A stretch of 64,000 nucleotides of DNA, taken from Nocardioides luti. Its GTDB lineage: Bacteria > Actinomycetota > Actinomycetes > Propionibacteriales > Nocardioidaceae. The first letter of the stretch is position 1; each line of letters begins with the position of its first letter. The notes below the pieces were generated by a model, which saw only the letters and a list, made by a program, of their open reading frames with translations, did no database searches and had not been told where the DNA came from. Positions 26,353 to 33,704 of the stretch are shown here, piece by piece. The position numbers and the translations under genes were made by a program. The stretch spans positions 2,604,001-2,668,000 of the forward strand of contig NZ_JACKXE010000001.1 in assembly GCF_014212315.1 (NCBI RefSeq), in the 5' to 3' direction.

Positions 26353-27279
26353 ATGGGTCAGGGGCACGGGCACGATCACGCCCACGCGGTCGGCCGCGCG
26401 GAGGACCGTGCCCGCCTGCGGCTGGTACTGGCGATCACCTGCACGGTGCTGGTCGTCGAGCTCGTCGGTGCCTGGGTCGCGGGCTCGCTCGCGCTGCTCG
26501 CGGACGCCGGCCACATGGCCACCGACGCGGCCGCGATCGGGCTGGCGCTGGGAGCGTCGTACGTCGCCACCCTCCCCGGCGGTCCGCGCTCGACCTTCGG
26601 CTACCACCGCGCCGAGATCCTCGCGGCGATGGCGAACGCCGTGGTGTTGCTCGTGGTCTGCGGCTACCTCGCCTACGCCGGGCTCGCGCGGCTCGGTGAC
26701 CCCGAGACGGTCCGGCCGGTGCCGCTCGTCCTCTTCGCCGCGGTCGGCCTGGTCGCGAACGGCGTCTCGATGCTGGTGCTGCGCGGCTCGGACACCGGCT
26801 CGCTCAACCTGCGCGGCGCCGCGACCGAGGTGTTCGCCGACCTGCTCGGGTCGCTGATGGCGCTCGTCGCCGGGGTCGTGATCTGGACGACCGGCTTCCA
26901 GCGCGCCGACCCGATCGCCTCGCTGCTGATCGCCCTGATGATCCTGCCGCGCTCGCTGGTGCTGCTGCGCGACTCGGCCGCCGTGCTGCTCGAGATCGCG
27001 CCGGCCGGCCTGGACCTCGAGGACGTGCGGCGGCACCTCGCCGAGGTGCCCGGCGTCGTCGAGGTGCACGACCTGCACGCCTGGACCATCACGAGCGGGA
27101 TGCCCTCGCTCTCGGCCCACGTCACCGTCACCGACGCCGCCCTCGACGAGCACGGCGTCGGCGCGATCCTGGACCGGCTCTGCGCGTGCACGGCTGCGCA
27201 CTTCGGCGTCCAGCACGCGACCTTCCAGGTCGAGCCCGAGAGCCACCGCGAGCACGAGGACCTCGGGCACGCGCACTGA
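26353..27279 (+). CDS. Cation diffusion facilitator, CzcD/ZitB type (zinc exporter)
   Basis: The 308-residue membrane protein has six predicted helices, a His-rich N-terminus (GHGHDHAHA), helix-2 site HMATD (HxxxD, as in zinc/cadmium exporters), and a C-terminal cytoplasmic dimerisation domain with VHDLHAWTITSG. At the helix-5 site the sequence is EVFAD, where zinc exporters usually have HxxxD, so one metal ligand is Glu instead of His and selectivity may differ. It would export Zn2+ or a similar ion against protons. Confidence 0.88.
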   Translation: MGQGHGHDHAHAVGRAEDRARLRLVLAITCTVLVVELVGAWVAGSLALLADAGHMATDAAAIGLALGASYVATLPGGPRSTFGYHRAEILAAMANAVVLLVVCGYLAYAGLARLGDPETVRPVPLVLFAAVGLVANGVSMLVLRGSDTGSLNLRGAATEVFADLLGSLMALVAGVVIWTTGFQRADPIASLLIALMILPRSLVLLRDSAAVLLEIAPAGLDLEDVRRHLAEVPGVVEVHDLHAWTITSGMPSLSAHVTVTDAALDEHGVGAILDRLCACTAAHFGVQHATFQVEPESHREHEDLGHAH

Positions 27280-27308
27280 CGCGCTGGCCCGGGCCCGCGC
27301 CGCCGTCG

Positions 27309-27521
27309 TCAGGCCTGCTCGACCTCGCTGCGGAGCTTGAGGACCTTCGCGCCGTCGTCCTGCTCGATGAGGTACGCCGGGTCGTCGTCGCTGCCGTTGC
27401 GGGTGATCTCGCTGCCCTTGATGGTGCGGGTGACGCTCTCCCGGTGGATCTCGGTGACCTTCCCGGTGGCGCTGCCGTTCCCCCAGGACCAGCTGACCTC
27501 GGTGCCTTCGCGGATGCTCAT
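27309..27521 (-). CDS. DUF2945 (hypervirulence-associated, Tudor-like) small protein
   Basis: The 70-residue protein starts MSIREGTEVSWSWGNGSATGKV and has TIKGSEITRNGSDDDPAYLIEQDDGAKVLKLRSEVE, matching the short DUF2945 family, which has an SH3/Tudor-like fold and no known function. TACGCT lies seven bases before the ATG and fixes the start. It is followed upstream by an array of 51-bp palindromes. Confidence 0.8.
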   Translation of the reverse strand: MSIREGTEVSWSWGNGSATGKVTEIHRESVTRTIKGSEITRNGSDDDPAYLIEQDDGAKVLKLRSEVEQA

Positions 27522-27528
27522 GGTGGTG

Positions 27529-27534
27529 AGCGTA
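27529..27534 (-). promoter_or_regulatory. -10 element TACGCT, leaderless start
   Basis: On the minus strand, TACGCT lies seven bases before the ATG at 27521. Confidence 0.45.
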
Positions 27535-27566
27535 CGAGCGGGCTGGTGGGGTGGCGGCCTCGTGCG

Positions 27567-27826
27567 GCGGTGAGCTGGCCACCGTCTGAGCCGCCGGAAT
27601 GGTGGGTGGGTCACCGCTGGGTGGTGGCGGCCCAGTGCTGCAGCGGTGGGTCATCAACCTCTGGGCGCGGGGAAATGGTTGACAGGTCACCGCCTGGTGG
27701 TGGCGGTGAGCCAGGCACGGTCTGATGCAGCGAAACGGTGGGCCACTCACCGCCGGGGCCGGCGGTCTCGGTGCGGCGGTGAGTCATCAACCTCCCGACG
27801 CGCGGAAACGGTTGACAGGTCACCGC
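27567..27826. repeat. Array of four 51-bp palindromic units
   Basis: Four units at 27567-27617, 27643-27693, 27703-27753 and 27776-27826 are each exactly 51 bases. Each begins GCGGTGA (GCGGTGG in the second) and ends TCACCGC. Units 2 and 4 also share an inner pair, TCAACC and GGTTGA, and the cores differ between units. The TCA of unit 4 is the stop codon of the SRPBCC gene on the minus strand. This fills the 298-base gap between two minus-strand genes; I see no gene in it. A fifth copy is at 52242-52292. Confidence 0.8.
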
Positions 27827-28260
27827 CCGGTGGCGGCGGCCTCCAGCTTCACGAGCGTCGCCTCGACGGCGCGCTGGGTGCGGGCGCGGTACAGCGCGTT
27901 GAGCACCCACCGCCCGGGCGGCGGGTAGGCGCTGAGGTCCCACGTCTCGGTGACGAGGGTCGAGCCTTCCTCCTGGGGCGCGAGCTCGTAGCGCCAGCGG
28001 TGCAGGCCGACGTGGCGCCACGCGATCAGGCGGCCCTCCTCGAACTCCACGACGCGGTTCCTGATCTTGTACGGCGCCCCGAGGCGCATGTCCATGCCGA
28101 AGCGGGAGTCCAGGCGCAGCCGGTCCGGCCCGGAGATCGAGGCGCGGACCGAGCCGGAGCCGTCGATCAGCGGGTGCTGGCGCGGGTCGGCCAGGATCGC
28201 GAAGATCCGGTCGGCGGGGGCGGCGATGGTGCGGCTCGCGGTCACGCGGGAGGAGCTCAT
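27820..28260 (-). CDS. SRPBCC/START-like lipid-binding fold protein
   Basis: The 146-residue protein has the helix-grip pattern of the polyketide cyclase/SRPBCC superfamily: RVTASRTIAAPADRIFAILADPRQHPLIDG at the N-terminus (seen in parts ASRTIAAPADRIFAIL and DPRQHPLIDG), a beta sheet, and a long C-terminal helix (AVEATLVKLEAAATG). Such proteins bind small hydrophobic molecules; the ligand is unknown. TAGGCT lies six bases before the ATG. The stop codon is contributed by the end of a 51-bp repeat, so the original C-terminus may have been different. Confidence 0.82.
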   Translation of the reverse strand: MSSSRVTASRTIAAPADRIFAILADPRQHPLIDGSGSVRASISGPDRLRLDSRFGMDMRLGAPYKIRNRVVEFEEGRLIAWRHVGLHRWRYELAPQEEGSTLVTETWDLSAYPPPGRWVLNALYRARTQRAVEATLVKLEAAATGR

Positions 28261-28266
28261 GCGCCG

Positions 28267-28272
28267 AGCCTA
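28267..28272 (-). promoter_or_regulatory. -10 element TAGGCT, leaderless start
   Basis: On the minus strand, TAGGCT lies six bases before the ATG at 28260, in the short gap after the upstream lipoprotein gene. Confidence 0.45.
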
Positions 28273-28281
28273 CGGACCGCC

Positions 28282-29688
28282 CTACGGCGAGCTGATCGTC
28301 GGCGTGACCGGCCCGCTGGGCTGGTCGATCGTGCCGCCGGGGTCCTCGGTGGTGGCGTCCTCCGAGGGCAGTGCCGACTCGGACGCGGACGGCGACGACG
28401 ACGGCGAGGCCGAGGCGGAGGGGGCGGCCGACGCGTCGGGGTCGCCCTCGCCGGCGTACAGGAACACCGCCCGTCCGGAGTAGACGACCACCCCGCCGTA
28501 GTAGTTGACCCCGACCGGGCCCGCCCCGGTGTCGCCCGCGACGTCGCGGCCGGTCGCGGCGTCGAGGACGACGCCCTGGCCCGAGTCGAGCAGCCCGTAG
28601 ACCAGGCCGCGCGTCACCACGCTCACGATCGGCGCGAAGCGCCCGTCCGTCGGCAGTTCCCACGCCTCGCGGTTGCGGGCGACGTCCCAGCCCACGACCT
28701 GCGCGCCGGGCTGGTCGGGCTCGCCGATCGTGCAGACGGCGATGTCGTACGCCGGGGAGCAGTCCCAGTCCCAGGCGTCGGTGGTCCGCGGCTTGCCGGC
28801 GGCGCCGGTCGCCAGGTCCAGGGACGTGATCGTGGGCTGGGTGAAGACCTCGTCGGTGCGCACCACCAGCACGGAGTCGTCGGTGGTCCCGATCGCGCGG
28901 GCGCCGAGCGTGCCGGGCAGCGCCGACCAGCGGGTCAGGCCGCGCGCGAGCGTCAGCGCGCGGATCCGGCCGGCCTCGTCGGGCGTGCCGGTGTCGACGA
29001 CCACGGCGTCGCTGGTCGCGGTCAGCACCTGCGCCGGTCGGGCCGACCAGGCGACGTCCTCGGTCCGCAGGTCCATCGCGACCGCGGTGTGCGCGGCGCG
29101 GCTGTTCGGGACGGAGGAGTCGATGACGACCGTGTCGTCCTGCACGGCGGCGATCTCGCCGGTGACGTCCTCGGCGGGTGCGCGGGGGTCCTGGTCGACG
29201 TCGCCGATCGCGGCCTCGCTGATCTCGCCGGTCTCCAGGTCGAAGCGCTGGACGACGTACCGCTGCGTGCCGACCTCCGTGCCCTCGCCGGGCTCCGTGC
29301 GGACCTCGAGGGTGTAGCCGGTGCGCGCCTGGTCGTCGACCCAGAGGTCGGTGAAGCTGCCGTCGTCGGAGGTGAGGGAGTACGCCGTGTCGAGGTCCGG
29401 TAGCGAGCGCGCGACCACCCGCCCGGCGGTCATCGTGAGGACCACGTCGGTGCCCACGGCGGCGTCGATGACGTCCTCCTCCGGGAACGACGCGGTCGCG
29501 TCCGACAGGAAGAGCGTCGGCATCGCCGTCGGGTCGGCCGTGGCGGTCGACGACGGCTCGGTGGCCGCGTCCGGGTCCCCCTGGCGCTGGGCGGCCGGGT
29601 CCTTGATCCAGCTGCAGCCGGCACCGAGCGTCAGCACCAGCCCCGTCGCGGCGCCGGCAGACAGGACTCGGCGCAGGGACGGACTCAC
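28282..29688 (-). CDS. Lipoprotein with PQQ-like beta-propeller repeats
   Basis: The 468-residue protein has a lipoprotein signal (LVLTLGAG-C25), a Thr/Ser/Ala-rich linker, and repeated blade-like segments such as RVVARSLPDLDTAYSLTSDDG, VVGWDVARNREAWELP and VVLDAATGRDVAGD, ending in a Ser/Asp/Pro-rich tail. The blades resemble non-catalytic PQQ-like propellers used as protein scaffolds at the membrane; no PQQ-dehydrogenase residues are recognisable. The GTG at 29688 is preferred over the longer frame because TATCGT lies six bases upstream and the signal peptide follows. Confidence 0.75.
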   Translation of the reverse strand: MSPSLRRVLSAGAATGLVLTLGAGCSWIKDPAAQRQGDPDAATEPSSTATADPTAMPTLFLSDATASFPEEDVIDAAVGTDVVLTMTAGRVVARSLPDLDTAYSLTSDDGSFTDLWVDDQARTGYTLEVRTEPGEGTEVGTQRYVVQRFDLETGEISEAAIGDVDQDPRAPAEDVTGEIAAVQDDTVVIDSSVPNSRAAHTAVAMDLRTEDVAWSARPAQVLTATSDAVVVDTGTPDEAGRIRALTLARGLTRWSALPGTLGARAIGTTDDSVLVVRTDEVFTQPTITSLDLATGAAGKPRTTDAWDWDCSPAYDIAVCTIGEPDQPGAQVVGWDVARNREAWELPTDGRFAPIVSVVTRGLVYGLLDSGQGVVLDAATGRDVAGDTGAGPVGVNYYGGVVVYSGRAVFLYAGEGDPDASAAPSASASPSSSPSASESALPSEDATTEDPGGTIDQPSGPVTPTISSP

Positions 29689-29694
29689 GCGGAC

Positions 29695-29700
29695 ACGATA
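29695..29700 (-). promoter_or_regulatory. -10 element TATCGT, leaderless start
   Basis: On the minus strand, TATCGT lies six bases before the GTG at 29688. Confidence 0.5.
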
Positions 29701-29919
29701 GGGGAGGGCCTGGAGGAGGACCGGATTGGCGAGCCGCCCCCGGCCGCGGGTAGGTTGTCCGCTGCACGATGTGGTGCCGATCACAGCCGTCCCCGGACTG
29801 CTGGGCTCCCCGTCGTGGCGCCCACGCAGATGGATCGGGCCCGGCAGCGGAACACCCACTCGCCTCGCCGTCCCGGCTCCCCCAGCGGCATGCGGAGACC
29901 CCGCGGAGCCGGTGAACCG

Positions 29920-29925
29920 AAGGAG
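29920..29925 (+). promoter_or_regulatory. Ribosome binding site AAGGAG of bkdA
   Basis: A near-consensus site five bases before the GTG at 29931. It contrasts with the leaderless starts of most neighbours and decides the start. Confidence 0.6.
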
Positions 29926-29930
29926 TGCAC

Positions 29931-31097
29931 GTGACCCAGCAGCCCCATGACCAAGGCAGCTTCGGCCCCGACCTGGTGGAGGTCTTCGGACCCTCCCAGC
30001 GTGACGGCGGCCCCGACCTCGTCCAGCTTCTGACGCCGGAGGGCGAGCGTGTCCACCACGCGGAGTTCGACCACGACTTCTCCGCCGAGGACCTGCGCGG
30101 CTTCTACCGCGACATGGTGCTGACCCGGCGGATCGACACCGAGGCCACCGCCCTGCAGCGGCACGGCGAGCTCGGCATCTGGGCCCAGCTGCTCGGCCAG
30201 GAGGCCGCGCAGATCGGCGCCGGCCGCGCGCTGCGCCCGCAGGACTACGTCTTCCCGACCTACCGCGAGCACGGCGTCGCCTACTGCCGCGGCGTCGACC
30301 CGCTCAACCTGCTGGGCCTCTTCCGCGGGGTGGACCACGGTGCGTGGAACCCCAACGACAACAACTTCGGCCTCTACACGATCGTGATCGGCGCCCAGGC
30401 GCTGCACGCGACCGGCTACGCCATGGGCATCCAGCGCGACGGCGACGTCGGCACCGGCGACCCCGAGCGCGACGCCGCGGTCATCGCGCACTTCGGTGAC
30501 GGCGCGTCGAGCCAGGGCGACGTCAACGAGGCGTTCATCTTCGCCGCGTCGTACAACGCCCCGGTCGTGTTCTTCTGCCAGAACAACCAGTGGGCGATCT
30601 CGGAGCCGATCGAGCGCCAGACCCGGATCCCGCTCTACCAGCGCGCCCTCGGCTTCGGCTTCCCCGGCGTCCGCGTCGACGGGAACGACGTGCTCGCGAC
30701 GTACGCCGTCACGCAGGCTGCGCTGCAGCGCGCCCGCGACGGCCAGGGCCCGACGCTGGTCGAGGCGTACACCTACCGGATGGGCGCCCACACCACCACC
30801 GACGACCCGACCCGCTACCGGCTCAACGACGACGTCGAGCACTGGAAGCTCAAGGACCCGATCGCCCGCGTGAAGGTCTACCTCAGCCGCAACGGCCTGG
30901 CCGACGACGCGTTCTACGACGGCGTCCAGCAGGAGGCCGACGAGCTCGGCCACCACCTGCGCGAGGGCTGCAAGGCGCTGCCGGACCCGGCGCCGATGAC
31001 GATGTTCGACCACGTGTACGCCGAGGAGACCGACGAGCTGCGCGCCCAGCGCGAGGGCTACGCCGCCTACCTCGAGACCTTCGAGGGGGCGCGCTGA
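29931..31097 (+). CDS. bkdA: 2-oxo acid dehydrogenase E1 alpha subunit (branched-chain type)
   Basis: This 388-residue thiamine-diphosphate enzyme subunit decarboxylates a 2-oxo acid, probably from valine, leucine and isoleucine. The ThDP motif GDGASSQGDVNEAFIFAA ends near the conserved NNQWAIS. YRMGAHTTTDDPTRYR is the phosphorylation-loop-like region common to the family. The GTG at 29931 follows AAGGAG with ideal spacing; a GTG at 29925 overlaps that site. Its stop and the bkdB start overlap (TGATG). The order alpha, beta, E2 is that of mycobacterial bkdABC; no E3 gene is present. Confidence 0.9.
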   Translation: MTQQPHDQGSFGPDLVEVFGPSQRDGGPDLVQLLTPEGERVHHAEFDHDFSAEDLRGFYRDMVLTRRIDTEATALQRHGELGIWAQLLGQEAAQIGAGRALRPQDYVFPTYREHGVAYCRGVDPLNLLGLFRGVDHGAWNPNDNNFGLYTIVIGAQALHATGYAMGIQRDGDVGTGDPERDAAVIAHFGDGASSQGDVNEAFIFAASYNAPVVFFCQNNQWAISEPIERQTRIPLYQRALGFGFPGVRVDGNDVLATYAVTQAALQRARDGQGPTLVEAYTYRMGAHTTTDDPTRYRLNDDVEHWKLKDPIARVKVYLSRNGLADDAFYDGVQQEADELGHHLREGCKALPDPAPMTMFDHVYAEETDELRAQREGYAAYLETFEGAR

Positions 31098-32080
31098 TGA
31101 GCACGCAGAAGATCACGCTGGCCAAGGGCCTCAACATGGGCCTGCGCAAGGCGATGGAGGACGACCCCAAGGTCCTCATCATGGGTGAGGACGTCGGCAA
31201 GCTCGGCGGCGTCTTCCGGATCACCGACGGCCTGCAGAAGGACTTCGGCGAGGACCGCGTCATCGACAGCCCGCTGGCGGAGTCCGGCATCGTCGGCACC
31301 GCGGTCGGCATGGCCCTGCGCGGCTACCGCCCGGTCGTCGAGATCCAGTTCGACGGCTTCGTCTACCCGGCGTACGACCAGATCGTGTGCCAGGTCGCGA
31401 AGATGCGCTACCGCTCCAAGGGCCGCTCCCCGATGCCGATGGTCATCCGGATCCCGTTCGGTGGCGGCATCGGCGCGGTCGAGCACCACTCGGAGTCCCC
31501 GGAGGCGCAGTTCGCCCACACGCCCGGCCTCAAGGTCGTCGCGTGCTCGAACCCGGTCGACGGCTACTGGATGATCCAGCAGGCCATCGCCTCCGACGAC
31601 CCGGTCATCTTCCTCGAGCCCAAGCGGCAGTACCACGCCGACAAGCTCGAGCTCGACGAGTCCGCCCAGCCCGACCCGCTCTTCACCTCGCGCGTGGTCC
31701 GGCAGGGCACGGACCTGACGCTGATCTCCTACGGCCCGATGGTCAAGACGGCGCTCAAGGCCGCCGAGGCCGCCGCCGGCGAGGGCAAGTCGATCGAGGT
31801 CATCGACCTGCGCACGCTGTCGCCGCTGGACATGGGCCCGGTGCTCGAGTCGGTGCAGCGCACCGGCCGCGCCGTCGTCACCCACGAGGCGCACGTCAAC
31901 CTCGGCATGGGTGCCGAGGTGTCCGCCCGGATCACCGAGGAGTGCTTCTACCACCTCGAGTCCCCGGTCCTGCGCGTCGGCGGCTTCGACACCCCCTACC
32001 CCGCCTCGCGGATCGAGGAGGACTTCCTCCCCGACCTCGACCGGGTGCTGGACGCCGTCGACCGCTCGCTGAGCTTCTGA
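31097..32080 (+). CDS. bkdB: 2-oxo acid dehydrogenase E1 beta subunit (branched-chain type)
   Basis: This 327-residue beta subunit pairs with BkdA to form the E1 decarboxylase. Landmarks are MGEDVGKLGGVFRITDGL, DSPLAESGIVGTAVGMALRG and the FDGFVYPAYDQI segment in the ThDP half-site, with a transketolase C-domain from about 200 (IEVIDLRTLSPLD). It overlaps bkdA by one base and lies nine bases before bkdC. Confidence 0.92.
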   Translation: MSTQKITLAKGLNMGLRKAMEDDPKVLIMGEDVGKLGGVFRITDGLQKDFGEDRVIDSPLAESGIVGTAVGMALRGYRPVVEIQFDGFVYPAYDQIVCQVAKMRYRSKGRSPMPMVIRIPFGGGIGAVEHHSESPEAQFAHTPGLKVVACSNPVDGYWMIQQAIASDDPVIFLEPKRQYHADKLELDESAQPDPLFTSRVVRQGTDLTLISYGPMVKTALKAAEAAAGEGKSIEVIDLRTLSPLDMGPVLESVQRTGRAVVTHEAHVNLGMGAEVSARITEECFYHLESPVLRVGGFDTPYPASRIEEDFLPDLDRVLDAVDRSLSF

Positions 32081-32089
32081 GAGGCCTGC

Positions 32090-33616
32090 ATGTCTGAGTT
32101 CAAGCTGCCCGACGTCGGCGAGGGCCTCACCGAGGCCGAGATCGTGTCCTGGAAGGTCAAGGTCGGCGACGTCATCGCGATCAACGACATCATCGTCGAG
32201 ATCGAGACCGCCAAGTCCCTGGTCGAGCTGCCGTCGCCGTACGCCGGCACGGTGCTCGCCCTGATGGTCGCCGAGGGCGAGATGGTCGACGTCGGCACGC
32301 CGATCATCTCGGTCGGCGACCCGAACGACGCCCCCGCGCCGGCGCCGCAGACCGAGTCCGACCCCTACCTCGGCATGGCCGAGAAGGCCGGGGCCGCCGA
32401 GCAGGCGCCGATGGAGATCGACCTGTCCAACCCGGCCGCCTCCGGCGGCGGGGAGGGCGAGAGCCTGGTCGGCCGCAACAAGGCCGACCGCGGCCCGATC
32501 CGGCGCGCCCGCAAGGGCCCCGCGTCGCCCGGGACCGAGGCCGGCGCCAACACCCAGCTGCAGCTGCAGGGCGCCTTCGCGGCCGGTGGCGCGCAGTCGA
32601 GCGAGGTCGCCGCGGCCGACGAGCCCGCCGTCCCCGCCACCTCCGCGCTGGAGCCCGACCGGGCCCCCGTGTCGGAGTTCGTGCCGGCGTCGGCCACCTC
32701 GCCGTCCACCGCGCGGGCGCTGGCGAAGCCACCGGTGCGCAAGCTCGCCAAGGACCTCGGGGTCGACCTGGCCTCGTGCGCCGCGTCCGGGCCGCACGGC
32801 TCCGTGACGCGGGCGGACGTCGAGGCCGCTGCCGCTCTCGGTGGTCGAGCCACCCCCGAAGCTCTCGTTGGTCGAGTAGGGGCGAGGAACGAGCCCCGTA
32901 TCGAGACCCGCGAGACCCGCGAGCCGATCAAGGGCGTGCGCAAGATGATGGCGAACGCCATGGTCGGCTCGGCCTTCACGGCCCCGCACGTCACCGAGTG
33001 GATCACCGTCGACGTGACGGCCACGATGGCGTTCGTCGAGCGGCTCAAGAAGCGTCGCGAGTTCAAGGACGTCAAGGTCTCGCCGCTGCTGGTGCTCTCA
33101 CGGGCGGTCATGCTCGCGATGCGTCGTACGCCCGAGATCAACTCGTTCTGGGACGACGCCGCGCAGGAGGTCGTGCTCAAGCACTACGTGAACCTCGGCA
33201 TCGCGGCCGCGACCCCCCGTGGCCTGGTCGTCCCGAACGTCAAGGACGCCGACGCCCTGTCGCTGCTCGAGCTGGCGGGTGCGCTCAACCAGCTCACCGC
33301 CACCGCGCGCGACGGCAAGACGCAGCCGGCGGAGATGAGCGGCGGCACGTTCACGATCACGAACGTCGGCGTCTTCGGCGTCGACGCCGGCACCCCGATC
33401 ATCAACCCCGGCGAGTCCGCGATCCTGTGCTTCGGCGCGGTCCGCAAGCAGCCCTGGGTCGTGACGACGGACGGGGTCGACGAGATCGTGCCGCGCCAGA
33501 TCACCACGCTGGCGCTGTCGTTCGACCACCGCCACATCGACGGGGAGAAGGGCTCGCGCTTCCTCGCCGACGTCGCCGGCCTCCTCGAGGACCCGGCGTC
33601 CGCGCTGCTGTTCTGA
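32090..33616 (+). CDS. bkdC: 2-oxo acid dehydrogenase E2 acyltransferase with an in-frame repeat insert
   Basis: The 508-residue core enzyme transfers the acyl group to CoA. It has one lipoyl domain (about 1-78, lipoyl Lys42 in IETAKSLVEL), a long Ala/Pro-rich linker, a peripheral-subunit-binding domain (about 205-246; VRKLAKDLGVDL), and a catalytic domain from about 277 with SFDHRHIDGEKG (His480). Between binding and catalytic domains, residues about 251-274 (GGRATPEALVGRVGARNEPR and on) are encoded by a palindromic repeat of a type usually intergenic. It sits in a flexible linker, so function is likely kept. A strong hairpin terminator follows. Confidence 0.92.
   Translation: MSEFKLPDVGEGLTEAEIVSWKVKVGDVIAINDIIVEIETAKSLVELPSPYAGTVLALMVAEGEMVDVGTPIISVGDPNDAPAPAPQTESDPYLGMAEKAGAAEQAPMEIDLSNPAASGGGEGESLVGRNKADRGPIRRARKGPASPGTEAGANTQLQLQGAFAAGGAQSSEVAAADEPAVPATSALEPDRAPVSEFVPASATSPSTARALAKPPVRKLAKDLGVDLASCAASGPHGSVTRADVEAAAALGGRATPEALVGRVGARNEPRIETRETREPIKGVRKMMANAMVGSAFTAPHVTEWITVDVTATMAFVERLKKRREFKDVKVSPLLVLSRAVMLAMRRTPEINSFWDDAAQEVVLKHYVNLGIAAATPRGLVVPNVKDADALSLLELAGALNQLTATARDGKTQPAEMSGGTFTITNVGVFGVDAGTPIINPGESAILCFGAVRKQPWVVTTDGVDEIVPRQITTLALSFDHRHIDGEKGSRFLADVAGLLEDPASALLF
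32840..32910 (+). repeat. Palindromic repeat inside bkdC coding sequence
   Basis: It contains GGTGGTCGAGCCACC and then a long imperfect hairpin: GGTCGAGTAGGGGC (32870-32883), nine-base loop, GCCCCGTATCGAGACC (32893-32908). It is read without a stop in the bkdC frame and adds Arg/Glu-rich linker residues. Confidence 0.75.
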
Positions 33617-33627
33617 TCGCCAGAGGC

Positions 33628-33662
33628 GGCGTGAGGGTCCCCGTCGTGGGGACCTTCACGCC
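33628..33662 (+). terminator. Rho-independent-like hairpin after bkdC
   Basis: This is a 15-base-pair stem with one mismatch and a five-base loop (GTCGT), starting 12 bases after the bkdC stop. Only a short T run (CTTTT) follows further on, so termination may rest on the hairpin alone, as is common in GC-rich actinobacteria. Confidence 0.7.
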
Positions 33663-33704
33663 GTCGCGGCTTTTCAGGGCCGTCACGGCGGGTAGGAAGG
33701 GATC

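Noticed and set aside
26206..27750. Minus-strand frame that joins the 51-bp repeats to the complement of the CDF gene
   Set aside because: It only reads through repeats and the reverse of a well-supported transporter gene; the true minus-strand gene there is the 70-residue DUF2945 protein.
28282..29688. PQQ-dependent alcohol dehydrogenase
   Set aside because: Propeller-like repeats are present, but no catalytic or PQQ-binding residues are recognisable; it is a lipoprotein scaffold at most.
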